From CANMXU01 sp052030545 (GTDB lineage Bacteria > Pseudomonadota > Gammaproteobacteria > Enterobacterales > Alteromonadaceae): DNA of 64,000 bases. Location of the stretch: positions 1 through 64,000 of the forward strand of contig NZ_JBPDIH010000003.1 in NCBI RefSeq assembly GCF_052030545.1. The letters are read 5' to 3'. Positions 45,985 through 54,849 of the stretch are shown piece after piece. Both the position numbers and the translations under genes were made by a program. Under the pieces are notes generated by a model, which worked only from the letters and a program-made list of their open reading frames with translations, was not told the origin of the DNA and made no database searches. Numbering within the stretch: the first letter of the stretch is position 1; the number at the start of each line of letters is the position of its first letter.

Positions 45985-47601
45985 TTTGCTGCATTCAAAT
46001 TTCCTCATTCAGAATTATTAAACCCCATAAAATCTTTTTTAAAATGTGAAACACCTGATGAGTCATTAAGAGGCAAAAAGTTAGAAGCTCAAGATTTTAT
46101 TAATATTGTAATGGATGACCCTGCAAAAGATATTCTAGGTTGGTTAAATAATCCTGAAGATAAACAAGCTTTATGGGAAGACAGTAAGTGGCCTATTTTC
46201 AAACAAACGTGTTCGGATAACTTTGGCTTTGATCCTGAAAAGGCTGATGTCAACTCAGTGTTATTTAGCTTGTGTGAATCAGAAGGTGAATGGCAGGCAG
46301 TGTGGCAGCGATTTGAAGATACGGCGCATAACTTACCATTATTAGTTGAAAAGCTGAAATCAGTTCAACCTGATGGATTAGCCTTTAATGCCAGCCATTT
46401 TTTATGTGAAAACTTAAAAGATGAAAATGAGATTGCTGATAAATTAATTAGTTTTGATCAACAAGATGTAGCTGTTATTAAAAAGCAGTTATTAGTGATT
46501 TTTGAGCAACAAGCAGAAAGAAAGTCATGGTTATGGTATAGCCTTGGGTTATCTCCTTGGTTAACGATTCTAGAGCAATTAACTTTAGTGGTTGAACACA
46601 CTGATATCGCTTTTACAGGCCCTTCTGTAGATGCGATGGCTAATACTTATAAAGAACGTTTTTGGCAAGCTGATGCTGCTGCTATTAATGCTATGGCGGT
46701 TGCCAAAGATATAAATCAACAACAAGTTGTCGCTGATATCTTAGCGGTAATTTATACCCCTTGGTTAGAACAAGTCACATTAAATTTTCAAAACTTGGTT
46801 AGAGCAGAAGGATATCCTGGTAAGCCAGGGAAATCTGATGAAGTTAATGAATCAACCGCGAAATATGATGTTGGCAGTCAGGTTGTTTTCTTTGTTGATG
46901 GTTTACGATTTGATACGGCAAAAACATTACAACAAAAGTTAGATAAGCTTTCAGTTAGCACTTCTTTGAAAACAAATTGGTGTGCATTACCTTCATTAAC
47001 TGCAACTGCAAAAGCTGCGGTAACTCCTGTAGTAGATTTACTTTCTGGAGCACAAGAAAATGATAACTTTACGCCAGTGCTTGCGGCCTCTGGTTCAGAG
47101 TTTAGCTCTTACCATTTGAAAAAATCATTAGATGTTAAAGGTTGGCAATATTTAGATGGTCTAGAAACAGGTAAGCCTACAGGTAACGCCTGGGTACAAA
47201 CAGGTGATTTAGACAACATGGGGCATAAACAACAAATGAAGATGCCACTGAATATTGATGCGGTATTGGAAGACGTCGTTGCGCGAGTCGATGGATTATT
47301 AAAAGCAGGCTGGAAAAATATCCGTATAGTCACCGATCATGGTTGGTTATGGGTGCCAAACAAATTAGCAGAAGCTAATATTTCAAAAAACATGGTGAAA
47401 AAGCGCTTAGCTCGTTGTGCAATATTAAAAGATAATGTTGATACTTCTGAGTTAAAAGTACCGTGGCATTGGAATGAAAATGTCTCTGTAGCGATGGCTC
47501 CAGGTATATCAGGTTATGTTGCTGGAGATTACTACAACCATGGTGGTTTGAGCTTACAGGAATGTTTGACGCCTGTGATTAATATTAGGAACGAAAGTTA
47601 G
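45985..47601 (+). pseudogene. pglZ: 5'-truncated PglZ (BREX alkaline-phosphatase-like protein)
   Basis: The frame is open from 45985, with the first ATG at 46111 (496 residues). Upstream of that ATG the reading RGKKLEAQDFINIV still aligns with full PglZ proteins, so the gene has lost its start. Full BREX type-B PglZ is about 830 residues; some 270-300 are missing. The phosphatase core remains: VVFFVDGLRFD, IVTDHGWLWVP and YYNHGGLSLQE, where Asp and His are the expected metal ligands. No brxC, pglX or brxL is present. It may be dead, or a short product could start at 46111. Confidence 0.75.
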
Positions 47602-47610
47602 GTTGGTATA

Positions 47611-48333
47611 ATGGCTTTAACTGATGATGAAATAACGGCAAAAGCAATCGTTCAAGCAAAGACAATGAAGAAAGCTTTAGCTAAAGGAATGGTCGATCAT
47701 TTACCTGAAGAAGAAAGTGCTGTTTCTGTGTTTATGGCTGGTTCGCCAGGTGCTGGTAAAACTGAAACAGCCAAAAGTATGATCTCTCAATTTAGACAAG
47801 AGCACGGTGTTGAAGTTGTTCATATTGAAAATGATGAACTCAGGAAGGAGTTTGAGGATTACCAAGGCTTAAATTCGCCTCTTTTTCAAAGGCCAGCTAC
47901 ACTTTTAGTAGAGGCAATACATGATAGGGCACTGAGAAAAAAAGTAAGTTTTTTACTTGATTCGACTCTTTCTAGTTTTGAAAAAGCCAAGTCCAATATC
48001 GAAAGGTCTTTAAAGAAGGGAAGATATGTTTTAATAATCTTTGTTTATCAAGATCCTGAACAAGCATGGTGTTTAGTTAAGGCTCGTGAAATTGTTGAAG
48101 GAAGGCGAGTACCGGAAGTAGTTTTTGTAAATCAATTTTTAGAGTCTCAGCGAGTGGTAAGTAAGTTAAAAAAATTATTTACCGATCAAATAGATATTAT
48201 TTTTATAGAAAAAAACCTTGATGGTACCCGAGAAAAACCTTACTTTAATGTAAGTGACATTGACGCATTACTTGGCAAAAAGTATAATCGCGCCTCGCTT
48301 GAAGCCATCGTCGGCATAACTAAATCTAATTAA
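47611..48333 (+). CDS. Zeta-toxin-family kinase
   Basis: A 240-residue P-loop kinase. Walker A GSPGAGKT is at residues 44-51, the substrate-binding segment IENDELRKEF at about 72-81, and the DSTLSS segment near 115. Zeta/PezT toxins phosphorylate UDP-N-acetylglucosamine and block cell-wall synthesis. It begins 9 bp after the PglZ frame and is followed 14 bp later by a 51-residue gene that may be its antitoxin. In classic epsilon-zeta operons the antitoxin comes first, so the order here is reversed. Confidence 0.8.
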   Translation: MALTDDEITAKAIVQAKTMKKALAKGMVDHLPEEESAVSVFMAGSPGAGKTETAKSMISQFRQEHGVEVVHIENDELRKEFEDYQGLNSPLFQRPATLLVEAIHDRALRKKVSFLLDSTLSSFEKAKSNIERSLKKGRYVLIIFVYQDPEQAWCLVKAREIVEGRRVPEVVFVNQFLESQRVVSKLKKLFTDQIDIIFIEKNLDGTREKPYFNVSDIDALLGKKYNRASLEAIVGITKSN

Positions 48334-48347
48334 ATAAGGAGTACGAC

Positions 48348-48503
48348 ATGTTTAAACAACGCGAAAAAGTTAAGTCTACACCTTTTTCTGAATTCGTTCG
48401 TAACAGCTCAGCTAAAGATAAGCGTAAATTTTTTGACAAAGTAATTAAAGAAACCGTTGCAGTTCAACGAGCTATGATCGAAGAATCTAAAGTTTGCAGT
48501 TAA
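48348..48503 (+). CDS. 51-residue partner of the zeta kinase (candidate antitoxin)
   Basis: Starts MFKQREKVKSTPFSEFVRNS and ends EESKVCS. It has an excellent ribosome-binding site (AAGGAG, 6 nt) 14 bp after the zeta gene, and a terminator follows it. It is short, charged and helical, as expected for an antitoxin that covers the kinase site. The role is inferred from position and size. Confidence 0.65.
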   Translation: MFKQREKVKSTPFSEFVRNSSAKDKRKFFDKVIKETVAVQRAMIEESKVCS

Positions 48504-48530
48504 TTTTTTACTAGAGTTATTGTAAATATG

Positions 48531-48555
48531 AAGCCGCTGAGAAAGCGGCTTTTTT
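48531..48555 (+). terminator. Terminator of the zeta/51-residue operon
   Basis: AAGCCGCT and AGCGGCTT pair around a 5-nt loop, followed by six T on the plus strand. The convergent ATPase gene ends 10 bp further on. Confidence 0.85.
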
Positions 48556-48564
48556 GATCTCAGA

Positions 48565-50424
48565 TTAGAATATTGATTTATCTCTAATTCTTGTCGAAGT
48601 GATTTGTGATAAATCATCTTTCTTAATAGAAGTTAACTCGCTGGAGAATTCGCCACGTAAATAAAGCAAGATAACCGTGTTATCTGCCTCAATATTTAGC
48701 ATCTGACAAACTTCATTTATGTCATCTTCATCCATAGAGCGTTTGAACGCATCCATTTGGCGTGAGAGATTATAAACACTGAATATACTCGCCATTACTT
48801 TCTTGTCTTCAGTTGATTCACCACCACCGGGGTTGACAATTTTATTAAATTCAACAGGTTGTTTTTGCTTTATCAAGGAGGTGAATTCAATTGCTCTATT
48901 CTTTGCACAACCTGGGGTATGATCATCAAAAGTTACACCGTTAACCCATTGTGCCTTAATCCAATTTTGATGGTCGCCTTTTAAGGCTCTACCTTGTTTT
49001 CGATGCGGCCCGTCATCTTTGAGTAGTTCTGTTCTAATTAGGTTAATTGCTTTAAGTAATGTTGGGTTATTCGTATATTGCCTGTAATCAAATTCAGGCC
49101 GAGCTAACATTCCTGGTACTGCTACAAAGCTATCGGTGAAATATGTTTGGCTATCGTCTTTTTTCCTTGAAACTTTATATTCAGCTTGAGGGGCAATGTT
49201 CGTTCCTCGGTCAAAGCCTCTTACCTCATACCTTGTGCAGATATCTTCAAATAACTTATGAAGCCCATCAAAGTCGTTTGAACCTGAGCTATCTTCCAGG
49301 TGGTTTAATAAGTCACTATATGCCTTGATGGCATCAAGGTTGGTGTAGTGTTTAGCGGTAGTATTACTATGGTAACCGCAAGCCCTACCTATGTTAGCTT
49401 GAACAATTGCTGCAATATTGGCTATGGTACTATCCCACGTATTAATTAGTGTATTTTTCATTTCATGGCCAAAGTTAATACCAGCCCTAAATCCGGCAAC
49501 GGTTATGGCAATTAATTTGTCATCAAACATCACAGCGGTTTGATATTCTCGTTTAAAGTCATCAATACTTGCGAGTTCAGCATGGTCAACGCCTACCAGC
49601 TTTTGACCTATTATCATTATTTGATCTTCAGAGATGCCATTACTTAAAAGTATTTCCTTAGCAATTTTCGTCTGACTACTTGGCACTCTTATTAAGGACC
49701 ATCCTGCTGAGTTGTGTTCTTTAAATTGACGTATGAATCGTTTTCTCAAAAGGGAGTCGTCACAAAAGTTTCGTTGGTCTTCTGCTAGCTTTACTAATTG
49801 GTTATTACGATGCATTTCTCTAATGCCATGATATTCATCACTGGTTTTGTGAAAAACGAGGCTGGTTTTAAAGTTATGGCGCAATATCGAATCAGACCCT
49901 GCGGAGTATAAAGCACTGAAAGGAGTTGCTGAAATGAAAGCCACTTTACATTGAGTATTTTCTTTTTCTAAATACTCAAAAATCTTAGAATATCTTACAG
50001 CTTCAGAACCAGTACCATAATGACATTCATCAATGATGATGAGTTTAGGGTGTTGATTTTTAAATTGACTAGTAAGAGTAGATTCATAGTTAGTAAAGTT
50101 ACTGACTACTACGTTGTTACATGGAGCTAAGTCTTGTTTAGCTTGTTCAAGTAACGATAGGTCTGCCATTGTAACCAAGTACAATGTATCTTTTAGTTGC
50201 TTACGATCGCATATGTCGGCATCACTAAGTTTCTGCCTTTGCATGCCTGATAAAGCTAGAGCAATACCTGATTTTCCTGATTGCATTTCAGCCGCAATGA
50301 CCACTGCCCTATTATTTTCAAAATCTTTAAAAGCTTTTTGTGCGGCATTACGCTGATGCTCAAAGGTATTTTCTGATAATACCTTCTCAATCGCATTGCG
50401 GTGCAAATTTGCAGAATTAGTCAT
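48565..50424 (-). CDS. DECH-box SF2 helicase-like ATPase, second of a tandem pair
   Basis: A 619-residue protein. Motif I AAEMQSGKSG (Lys51), motif II IIIDECHYG (132-135), motif III FISATPF (165-167) and a motif-VI-like QANIGRACGY near 340 define an SF2 helicase core. A C-terminal region of about 250 residues has no family I recognise. It is a clear paralogue of the preceding gene, with many identical blocks such as DICDRKQLKDTLYLVTM, but lacks that protein's insert of about 36 residues after the SATPF motif. The intergenic gap is only 6 bp. Confidence 0.75.
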   Translation of the reverse strand: MTNSANLHRNAIEKVLSENTFEHQRNAAQKAFKDFENNRAVVIAAEMQSGKSGIALALSGMQRQKLSDADICDRKQLKDTLYLVTMADLSLLEQAKQDLAPCNNVVVSNFTNYESTLTSQFKNQHPKLIIIDECHYGTGSEAVRYSKIFEYLEKENTQCKVAFISATPFSALYSAGSDSILRHNFKTSLVFHKTSDEYHGIREMHRNNQLVKLAEDQRNFCDDSLLRKRFIRQFKEHNSAGWSLIRVPSSQTKIAKEILLSNGISEDQIMIIGQKLVGVDHAELASIDDFKREYQTAVMFDDKLIAITVAGFRAGINFGHEMKNTLINTWDSTIANIAAIVQANIGRACGYHSNTTAKHYTNLDAIKAYSDLLNHLEDSSGSNDFDGLHKLFEDICTRYEVRGFDRGTNIAPQAEYKVSRKKDDSQTYFTDSFVAVPGMLARPEFDYRQYTNNPTLLKAINLIRTELLKDDGPHRKQGRALKGDHQNWIKAQWVNGVTFDDHTPGCAKNRAIEFTSLIKQKQPVEFNKIVNPGGGESTEDKKVMASIFSVYNLSRQMDAFKRSMDEDDINEVCQMLNIEADNTVILLYLRGEFSSELTSIKKDDLSQITSTRIRDKSIF

Positions 50425-50430
50425 AAAAGA

Positions 50431-52410
50431 TTACTTCGCTGAAAATTGTGATTCATCACTTAAGCTGCCAGATTTTTCAGGTAACTTATTATGTTCTTTT
50501 TTGGCAATACTTCTTTCAATATGGTATTCACCACGTTTGTAAAGCACGAACATTGTATCGTCGTGAGGGATATTAAAATGATCACACATATCCCATACAT
50601 CATGCTCTGTCATGATTGTTTTGATCACTTTACGACGAGAAATATTATAAATACTGAATACCGTTGCAGTAATGAGTTTGTTTTCTGTTAGCTCTCCTGA
50701 GCCGGGTGCTACTACTCGATTAAACTCAACAAACTCATCGTTATTCAACAAATCTGTGAGCATAATCGTTCTATCTTTTTGTGGGCCATCTACACCTGCT
50801 TTTTCAGGGTTATCATAACTATCACCATTTACCCATTGCGCTTTTATCCAGTTTTTCTTTTTACCTCGCATTGCTCGATTACCTTTAACAGAAGGAGCAC
50901 CTTTTTTGGTGAACTCTTCTCTTAAAATATTAATTGCAGAAAGCATATACTTATCTTTGGTAAATATATTGAAGTCAAAATCATCTTCTAAAAGTTTTGC
51001 TGGTACGGCTACAAAACCATCTGTTGAGTAAGTTTCAACGTCGCCTATTGGTCGGCGTCTTTTGTATTTGATAGTTAGACCTACGTCTAAACCATTTACA
51101 TGATACTCCTGGCAAATGTCTTCAAAGAACTCTTTTAAACCATCAAAGTCTGATGCAGCATGATCAGAGCATGTTCTTTCTAGATAATCTAATATTGCAC
51201 CGTAAGCTTCAGCCGCATTACCGTTGGTATAATGCATAGATGTATTATTACCATGATAACCACAAGCTCGACCAACGTTAGCCTGAACAACCGCTGCAAC
51301 ACTCGCTACTGTACTGTCCCAAGTTGAAATTAAGTTGTTCTTCATCATAGCGCCGAAGTTGATACCAGCCCGACAACCAGCAACGGTGATGGCTACTAAC
51401 TTATCCCCAAACAATTGAGCATCTTCAAAATCTTTTTTGAATCTATCTATAGTGGATAGTTCATCTTCAGGTACTCCTGATAGAGAGTTTCCTAATATAA
51501 ATATATTATGCTCTTCAATGCCTTGTGAAATGAAGAACTGTTTGGCGTCCATGGCATTACCAGCAGGAACTCTAACTAATGACCAGCCCATGCCTTCGTG
51601 TTGCTTGAATTGGTTCATGAAGTTTAAGCGTTGTTCTGAATCAATTAGAAAATTCCGGCAATCATCATCTAAGTTGATTAATCGGCCATTGTTCAGCATT
51701 TCCCTCACACCGTAATATTCATTGCTGGTTTTATGGAATACCAAGCGAGTACTAAAGTCTCGACGCAAAATTGAGTCTTTTAGAGCATTACTAGCCGCTT
51801 GCTTAGATTCTTGAAGTAATTGTTCATTATGATCCTCTTCAGCTTCAGAGCTTATTTCTAATGCTTCTTCATATTCAGTTTCAGCACCATATAATGCGCC
51901 AAACGGAGTGGCTGATATAAATACAACTTTGCAGGTGTCATTTTCTTGCTCTAAATAATCAAAAATACTGCTATATCTAATACCAGTGACATTTGAACCA
52001 TAGTGACACTCATCGATAATAATTAGCTTAGGGGGATTCCCTTTGAAATCAGCCTCTAACGCTTTTTCAAAGTTTACAAAATTACTAACAACGACATTCT
52101 TGGCTAGTTTAAGGTCATCTTCCGCTTGATCTCGTAAAGCAGTATCAGGCATTGTTACCAAATAGAGAGTGTCTTTAAGTTGTTTGCGATCACAGATATC
52201 AATATCTGACAAATTAAGTCTTTGAAAGCAACATAGGGCTAGAGCAATACCAGATTTACCTGCTTGCATTTCTGCGGCGGTAACAACGGCTCTGACATCT
52301 TTATCAAAAGCAGAGTAAGTTTTTTGAGCAGCGTTAATTTGATGCTGGTGAAGAGAGTCGCCTAAAAAAATATCTTTTATGCGTTGGCGGTGAATTTCGG
52401 GTTGGTTCAT
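50431..52410 (-). CDS. DECH-box SF2 helicase-like ATPase, first of a tandem pair
   Basis: A 659-residue protein with motif I AAEMQAGKSG (Lys52), motif II IIIDECHYG (133-136), motif III FISATPF (165-170) and QANVGRACGY near 376-385. A highly acidic insert lies at about 175-212 (ETEYEEALEISSEAEEDHNE). The long C-terminal part has no recognised nuclease motif. It lies directly downstream of the integrase on the same strand and upstream of its paralogue. The pair could be a defence or DNA-processing system; function unknown. Confidence 0.75.
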   Translation of the reverse strand: MNQPEIHRQRIKDIFLGDSLHQHQINAAQKTYSAFDKDVRAVVTAAEMQAGKSGIALALCCFQRLNLSDIDICDRKQLKDTLYLVTMPDTALRDQAEDDLKLAKNVVVSNFVNFEKALEADFKGNPPKLIIIDECHYGSNVTGIRYSSIFDYLEQENDTCKVVFISATPFGALYGAETEYEEALEISSEAEEDHNEQLLQESKQAASNALKDSILRRDFSTRLVFHKTSNEYYGVREMLNNGRLINLDDDCRNFLIDSEQRLNFMNQFKQHEGMGWSLVRVPAGNAMDAKQFFISQGIEEHNIFILGNSLSGVPEDELSTIDRFKKDFEDAQLFGDKLVAITVAGCRAGINFGAMMKNNLISTWDSTVASVAAVVQANVGRACGYHGNNTSMHYTNGNAAEAYGAILDYLERTCSDHAASDFDGLKEFFEDICQEYHVNGLDVGLTIKYKRRRPIGDVETYSTDGFVAVPAKLLEDDFDFNIFTKDKYMLSAINILREEFTKKGAPSVKGNRAMRGKKKNWIKAQWVNGDSYDNPEKAGVDGPQKDRTIMLTDLLNNDEFVEFNRVVAPGSGELTENKLITATVFSIYNISRRKVIKTIMTEHDVWDMCDHFNIPHDDTMFVLYKRGEYHIERSIAKKEHNKLPEKSGSLSDESQFSAK

Positions 52411-52471
52411 TCTATTCCCTTAAATAATTAACTATATATCTTATTAAAACAAAATATTAACTATCTAAAAG

Positions 52472-53683
52472 TCATTTTATAACGATAGCCAATTTTTTTG
52501 ATAGGAGGACTAACGCTTCTTTTCTTTCCTCGAAATAATCATACCGATCATAAATACCCTCTACTCCCTTGAGTTTATGGTTTAAGCAACGCTCTGCAAC
52601 ATGCCCGGGAGTGCCTTGTGCAGCTAATAAGGTTCGGCACGTTCGACGTAAATCATGAACAGTGAAGTGAGGCATATCACCCATCACATTGGGTGGTTGT
52701 TTTTTCTTACCAGCTTCATGACCAAAGAGTTTGATAATCGCTCTATTAAGCGTATCAGGCCCCATAAATGGTCGCTTGCTTGCTCTCCTATTCGGAAACA
52801 CATACTCAGAGCCACAGGCTCTTATATACAGCTCATTTAGCCACTCTATAACAACGGGCGCTAGGGGGATTTCGATACCCACTCCCGATTTACTTCGTTC
52901 TTTTGGTAAACTCCAAACCGCTTTATCAAGATCAAACTCAGACCAAGCAGCTTCGGTTAATTCCGCTTTTCGGACACCTAAGCAAACTAACAGGGCACAG
53001 GCTAAATAATTGTCACGTGCAAAACTGTCGCTGTACTCTCGAAACTTTGCGAAGGTAAAGGTTAATTCTTCAATGGTTAGAGCTCTGTCTTTACTTTTTT
53101 CTACACCGCCAGCATCAGAAACAGAAAAAGCGCTAGCAGGGTTAGCACCGATAACGTCGAGTTTAATACCGTGGTTAAATAGCTGCTTACAATACATAAG
53201 TGCATCGTTAGCAATAGCCGGGCGACCACTATCAGCAATGCACTTTAATAAGTCTCTTATGTCTCTAGCATTTACGCTAGAAGCTTTTAAGCTACCTATA
53301 TGTGGCGAGATATCTTTTTTATATACACGGGCAGGTATATTGGGGTGCTTAAGGCGTTTAATATTTCCAAGATGCCAATCTTCAAAAAGATCATCTACTG
53401 TTTGAATGGTTGCTTGTTCAGCACGTTTTTTGGCAAGTAAGGGATCTAAGCCGTCACGAAGCTGCTTCATTTGTAATGCAGCTTCTAACCGAGCTTCGGC
53501 TAACGACATATCGCTTAGCTTAGCTAAGCTCATTTCTTTACGTTTATTATTGGCAGTGTATCGAAGCATCCAATATGGTTTGCCTGATTTAGGAACAACA
53601 AAATATAAACCATCACCATCGGCGTACCTTTTAGGTTCGCCTTTGGCGTATGAAGTAACTTGTTTAGCGGTCAACTTTCCCAT
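52472..53683 (-). CDS. int: P4-type tyrosine integrase
   Basis: A 403-residue integrase. The N-terminal arm-binding domain has the KRYADGDGLYFVVPKSGKPY pattern (about 19-38), followed by a core-binding domain and a catalytic domain. The catalytic residues are visible: Arg238 in LGVRKAELTEAAW, HDLRR at 343-347, His369 in LNHK, and the nucleophile probably Tyr378 in GIYDRYDY. It lies next to its target, the 3' end of yicC, with direct repeats in between that suit arm sites. All features appear intact. Confidence 0.93.
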   Translation of the reverse strand: MGKLTAKQVTSYAKGEPKRYADGDGLYFVVPKSGKPYWMLRYTANNKRKEMSLAKLSDMSLAEARLEAALQMKQLRDGLDPLLAKKRAEQATIQTVDDLFEDWHLGNIKRLKHPNIPARVYKKDISPHIGSLKASSVNARDIRDLLKCIADSGRPAIANDALMYCKQLFNHGIKLDVIGANPASAFSVSDAGGVEKSKDRALTIEELTFTFAKFREYSDSFARDNYLACALLVCLGVRKAELTEAAWSEFDLDKAVWSLPKERSKSGVGIEIPLAPVVIEWLNELYIRACGSEYVFPNRRASKRPFMGPDTLNRAIIKLFGHEAGKKKQPPNVMGDMPHFTVHDLRRTCRTLLAAQGTPGHVAERCLNHKLKGVEGIYDRYDYFEERKEALVLLSKKLAIVIK

Positions 53684-53718
53684 TGTGCTGTAGCCCTTAT
53701 ATAACGGAGGGATAAAAT

Positions 53719-53791
53719 ACCCACCACCCTACTTTATAAAAACTATAGCACACTCACCACTTAACCCACCAATAAAACTAAGAACCCACCA
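53719..53791. repeat. Direct repeats ACYCACCA, candidate integrase arm sites
   Basis: The octamer ACYCACCA occurs four times in the same direction (53719, 53752, 53764, 53784) between the integrase start and the att site at the end of yicC. Such repeats next to an integrase gene usually bind the arm domain of the integrase. Confidence 0.5.
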
Positions 53792-53876
53792 GACAACCCA
53801 ATACAACCGCAGACATCAAAAAACAAAAAACCTTTAAAAACAGCGCACTCACATCAACAAAAGACAGCACTAGACA

Positions 53877-54740
53877 CTATTCAATATTTTGGATCTGCTC
53901 ACGCATTTGCTCAATCAATACTTTCAACTCAACCGCTGAATTAGTGATGTCTGAATTGATTGATTTACTGCCCAAAGTATTCGCTTCGCGGTTAAATTCT
54001 TGCATCATAAAGTCTAAACGGCGGCCTTGTGCACCACCTTTTTTCAAAATACTTTTGGTTTCTTTCACATGGCTAAATAGTCGGTCGATTTCTTCGTCAA
54101 CATCCATTTTTTGCGCAAGTAGTACGAGCTCTTGTTCAACGCGGGTTGAGTCTAGTTCGATATTTGCATCGGTGAATTTGTCTTTAATGCGGTTGCGTTG
54201 CCATTCAATAATTTCTGGCATGTGGGTTTTAACTTTGTCGGCTTCTGCAATAATGGCGTCTAGGCGCTGCTCGATAAGCACCTTCATGTTTTCGCCTTCG
54301 CTAGCACGTGCGGCGATGAAGTCTTTTAAGGCTTGATCAAAGCCTGCCAAAATTTCTGCTTGCACTACGTTCATGTCGGTTTCTTCTGCTTCCATTACGC
54401 CCGGCCAGCGCATAATTTCAACAGGGTTCACTTTGCAGTTTAAGGTTTGTTCGTTAATCCAACCAGCATGTTCGATAAGCTGAGTTGCTAAGTTTTTGTT
54501 GATTGATAAATTACCTTTTGTGGCAGGATTTGCGTTAAAGCGTAAATTACATTCAACTTTGCCGCGATTTAATTGCTTGCGAAAACGCTCACGTAAAATC
54601 GGCTCTATGCTTCTAAACTGCTCAGGTAATCTGAAATAAGTTTCTAAAAAACGTTGGTTAACACTGCGAATTTCCCATACCGCGTTACCCCAGTCGCCTT
54701 TCACTTCATGGCGAGAAAAAGCTGTCATGCTATGGATCAT
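53877..54740 (-). CDS. yicC: YicC family endoribonuclease / stress-response protein
   Basis: A 287-residue protein starting MIHSMTAFSRHEVKG, the family signature, with the C-terminal DUF1732 region (DEEIDRLFSHVKETKSIL, and RRLDFMMQEFNREANTLGSK). Family members are reported RNases. The last five codons come from the island's att site: the original end was displaced to 35325-35338 by integration, without change in the amino acids. In many bacteria it is next to rph, which here is about 4 kb away. Confidence 0.93.
   Translation of the reverse strand: MIHSMTAFSRHEVKGDWGNAVWEIRSVNQRFLETYFRLPEQFRSIEPILRERFRKQLNRGKVECNLRFNANPATKGNLSINKNLATQLIEHAGWINEQTLNCKVNPVEIMRWPGVMEAEETDMNVVQAEILAGFDQALKDFIAARASEGENMKVLIEQRLDAIIAEADKVKTHMPEIIEWQRNRIKDKFTDANIELDSTRVEQELVLLAQKMDVDEEIDRLFSHVKETKSILKKGGAQGRRLDFMMQEFNREANTLGSKSINSDITNSAVELKVLIEQMREQIQNIE
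53881..53894. other. Right attachment site of the island
   Basis: TCAATATTTTGGAT, the last coding bases of yicC, matches the left copy at 13 of 14 bases. Recombination here keeps yicC intact by supplying a replacement end. Confidence 0.75.
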
Positions 54741-54849
54741 ATCTAAACCTTGGTTATATTTAACAAATAATAACCAATTATGCCTGAGCCATAGCTATCT
54801 ATCCAGACTTGCCAGTAGCGAATATGTAATAACTTTATTCGAGCGCAAA

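Larger units (their letters stand above)
35325..53894. mobile_element. Integrated genomic island in the 3' end of yicC
   Basis: About 18.6 kb between two direct copies of TCAATATT[C/T]TGGAT. The right copy is the present 3' end of yicC. The left copy read on the same strand encodes the same ending I-Q-N-I-E-stop with CAG, GAG and TGA in place of CAA, GAA and TAG. It contains a P4-type integrase next to yicC, a MobV-like relaxase, a Rep-like protein with iterons, and defence-type cargo. The yicC 3' end is a known target of mobilizable genomic islands in Vibrio. Base composition is clearly more AT-rich than the flanks, especially 35.8-46 kb. Confidence 0.8.

Noticed and set aside
45985..48503. 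A complete BREX system
   Set aside because: Only a truncated pglZ is present; brxA, brxB, brxC, pglX and brxL are all absent from the window.
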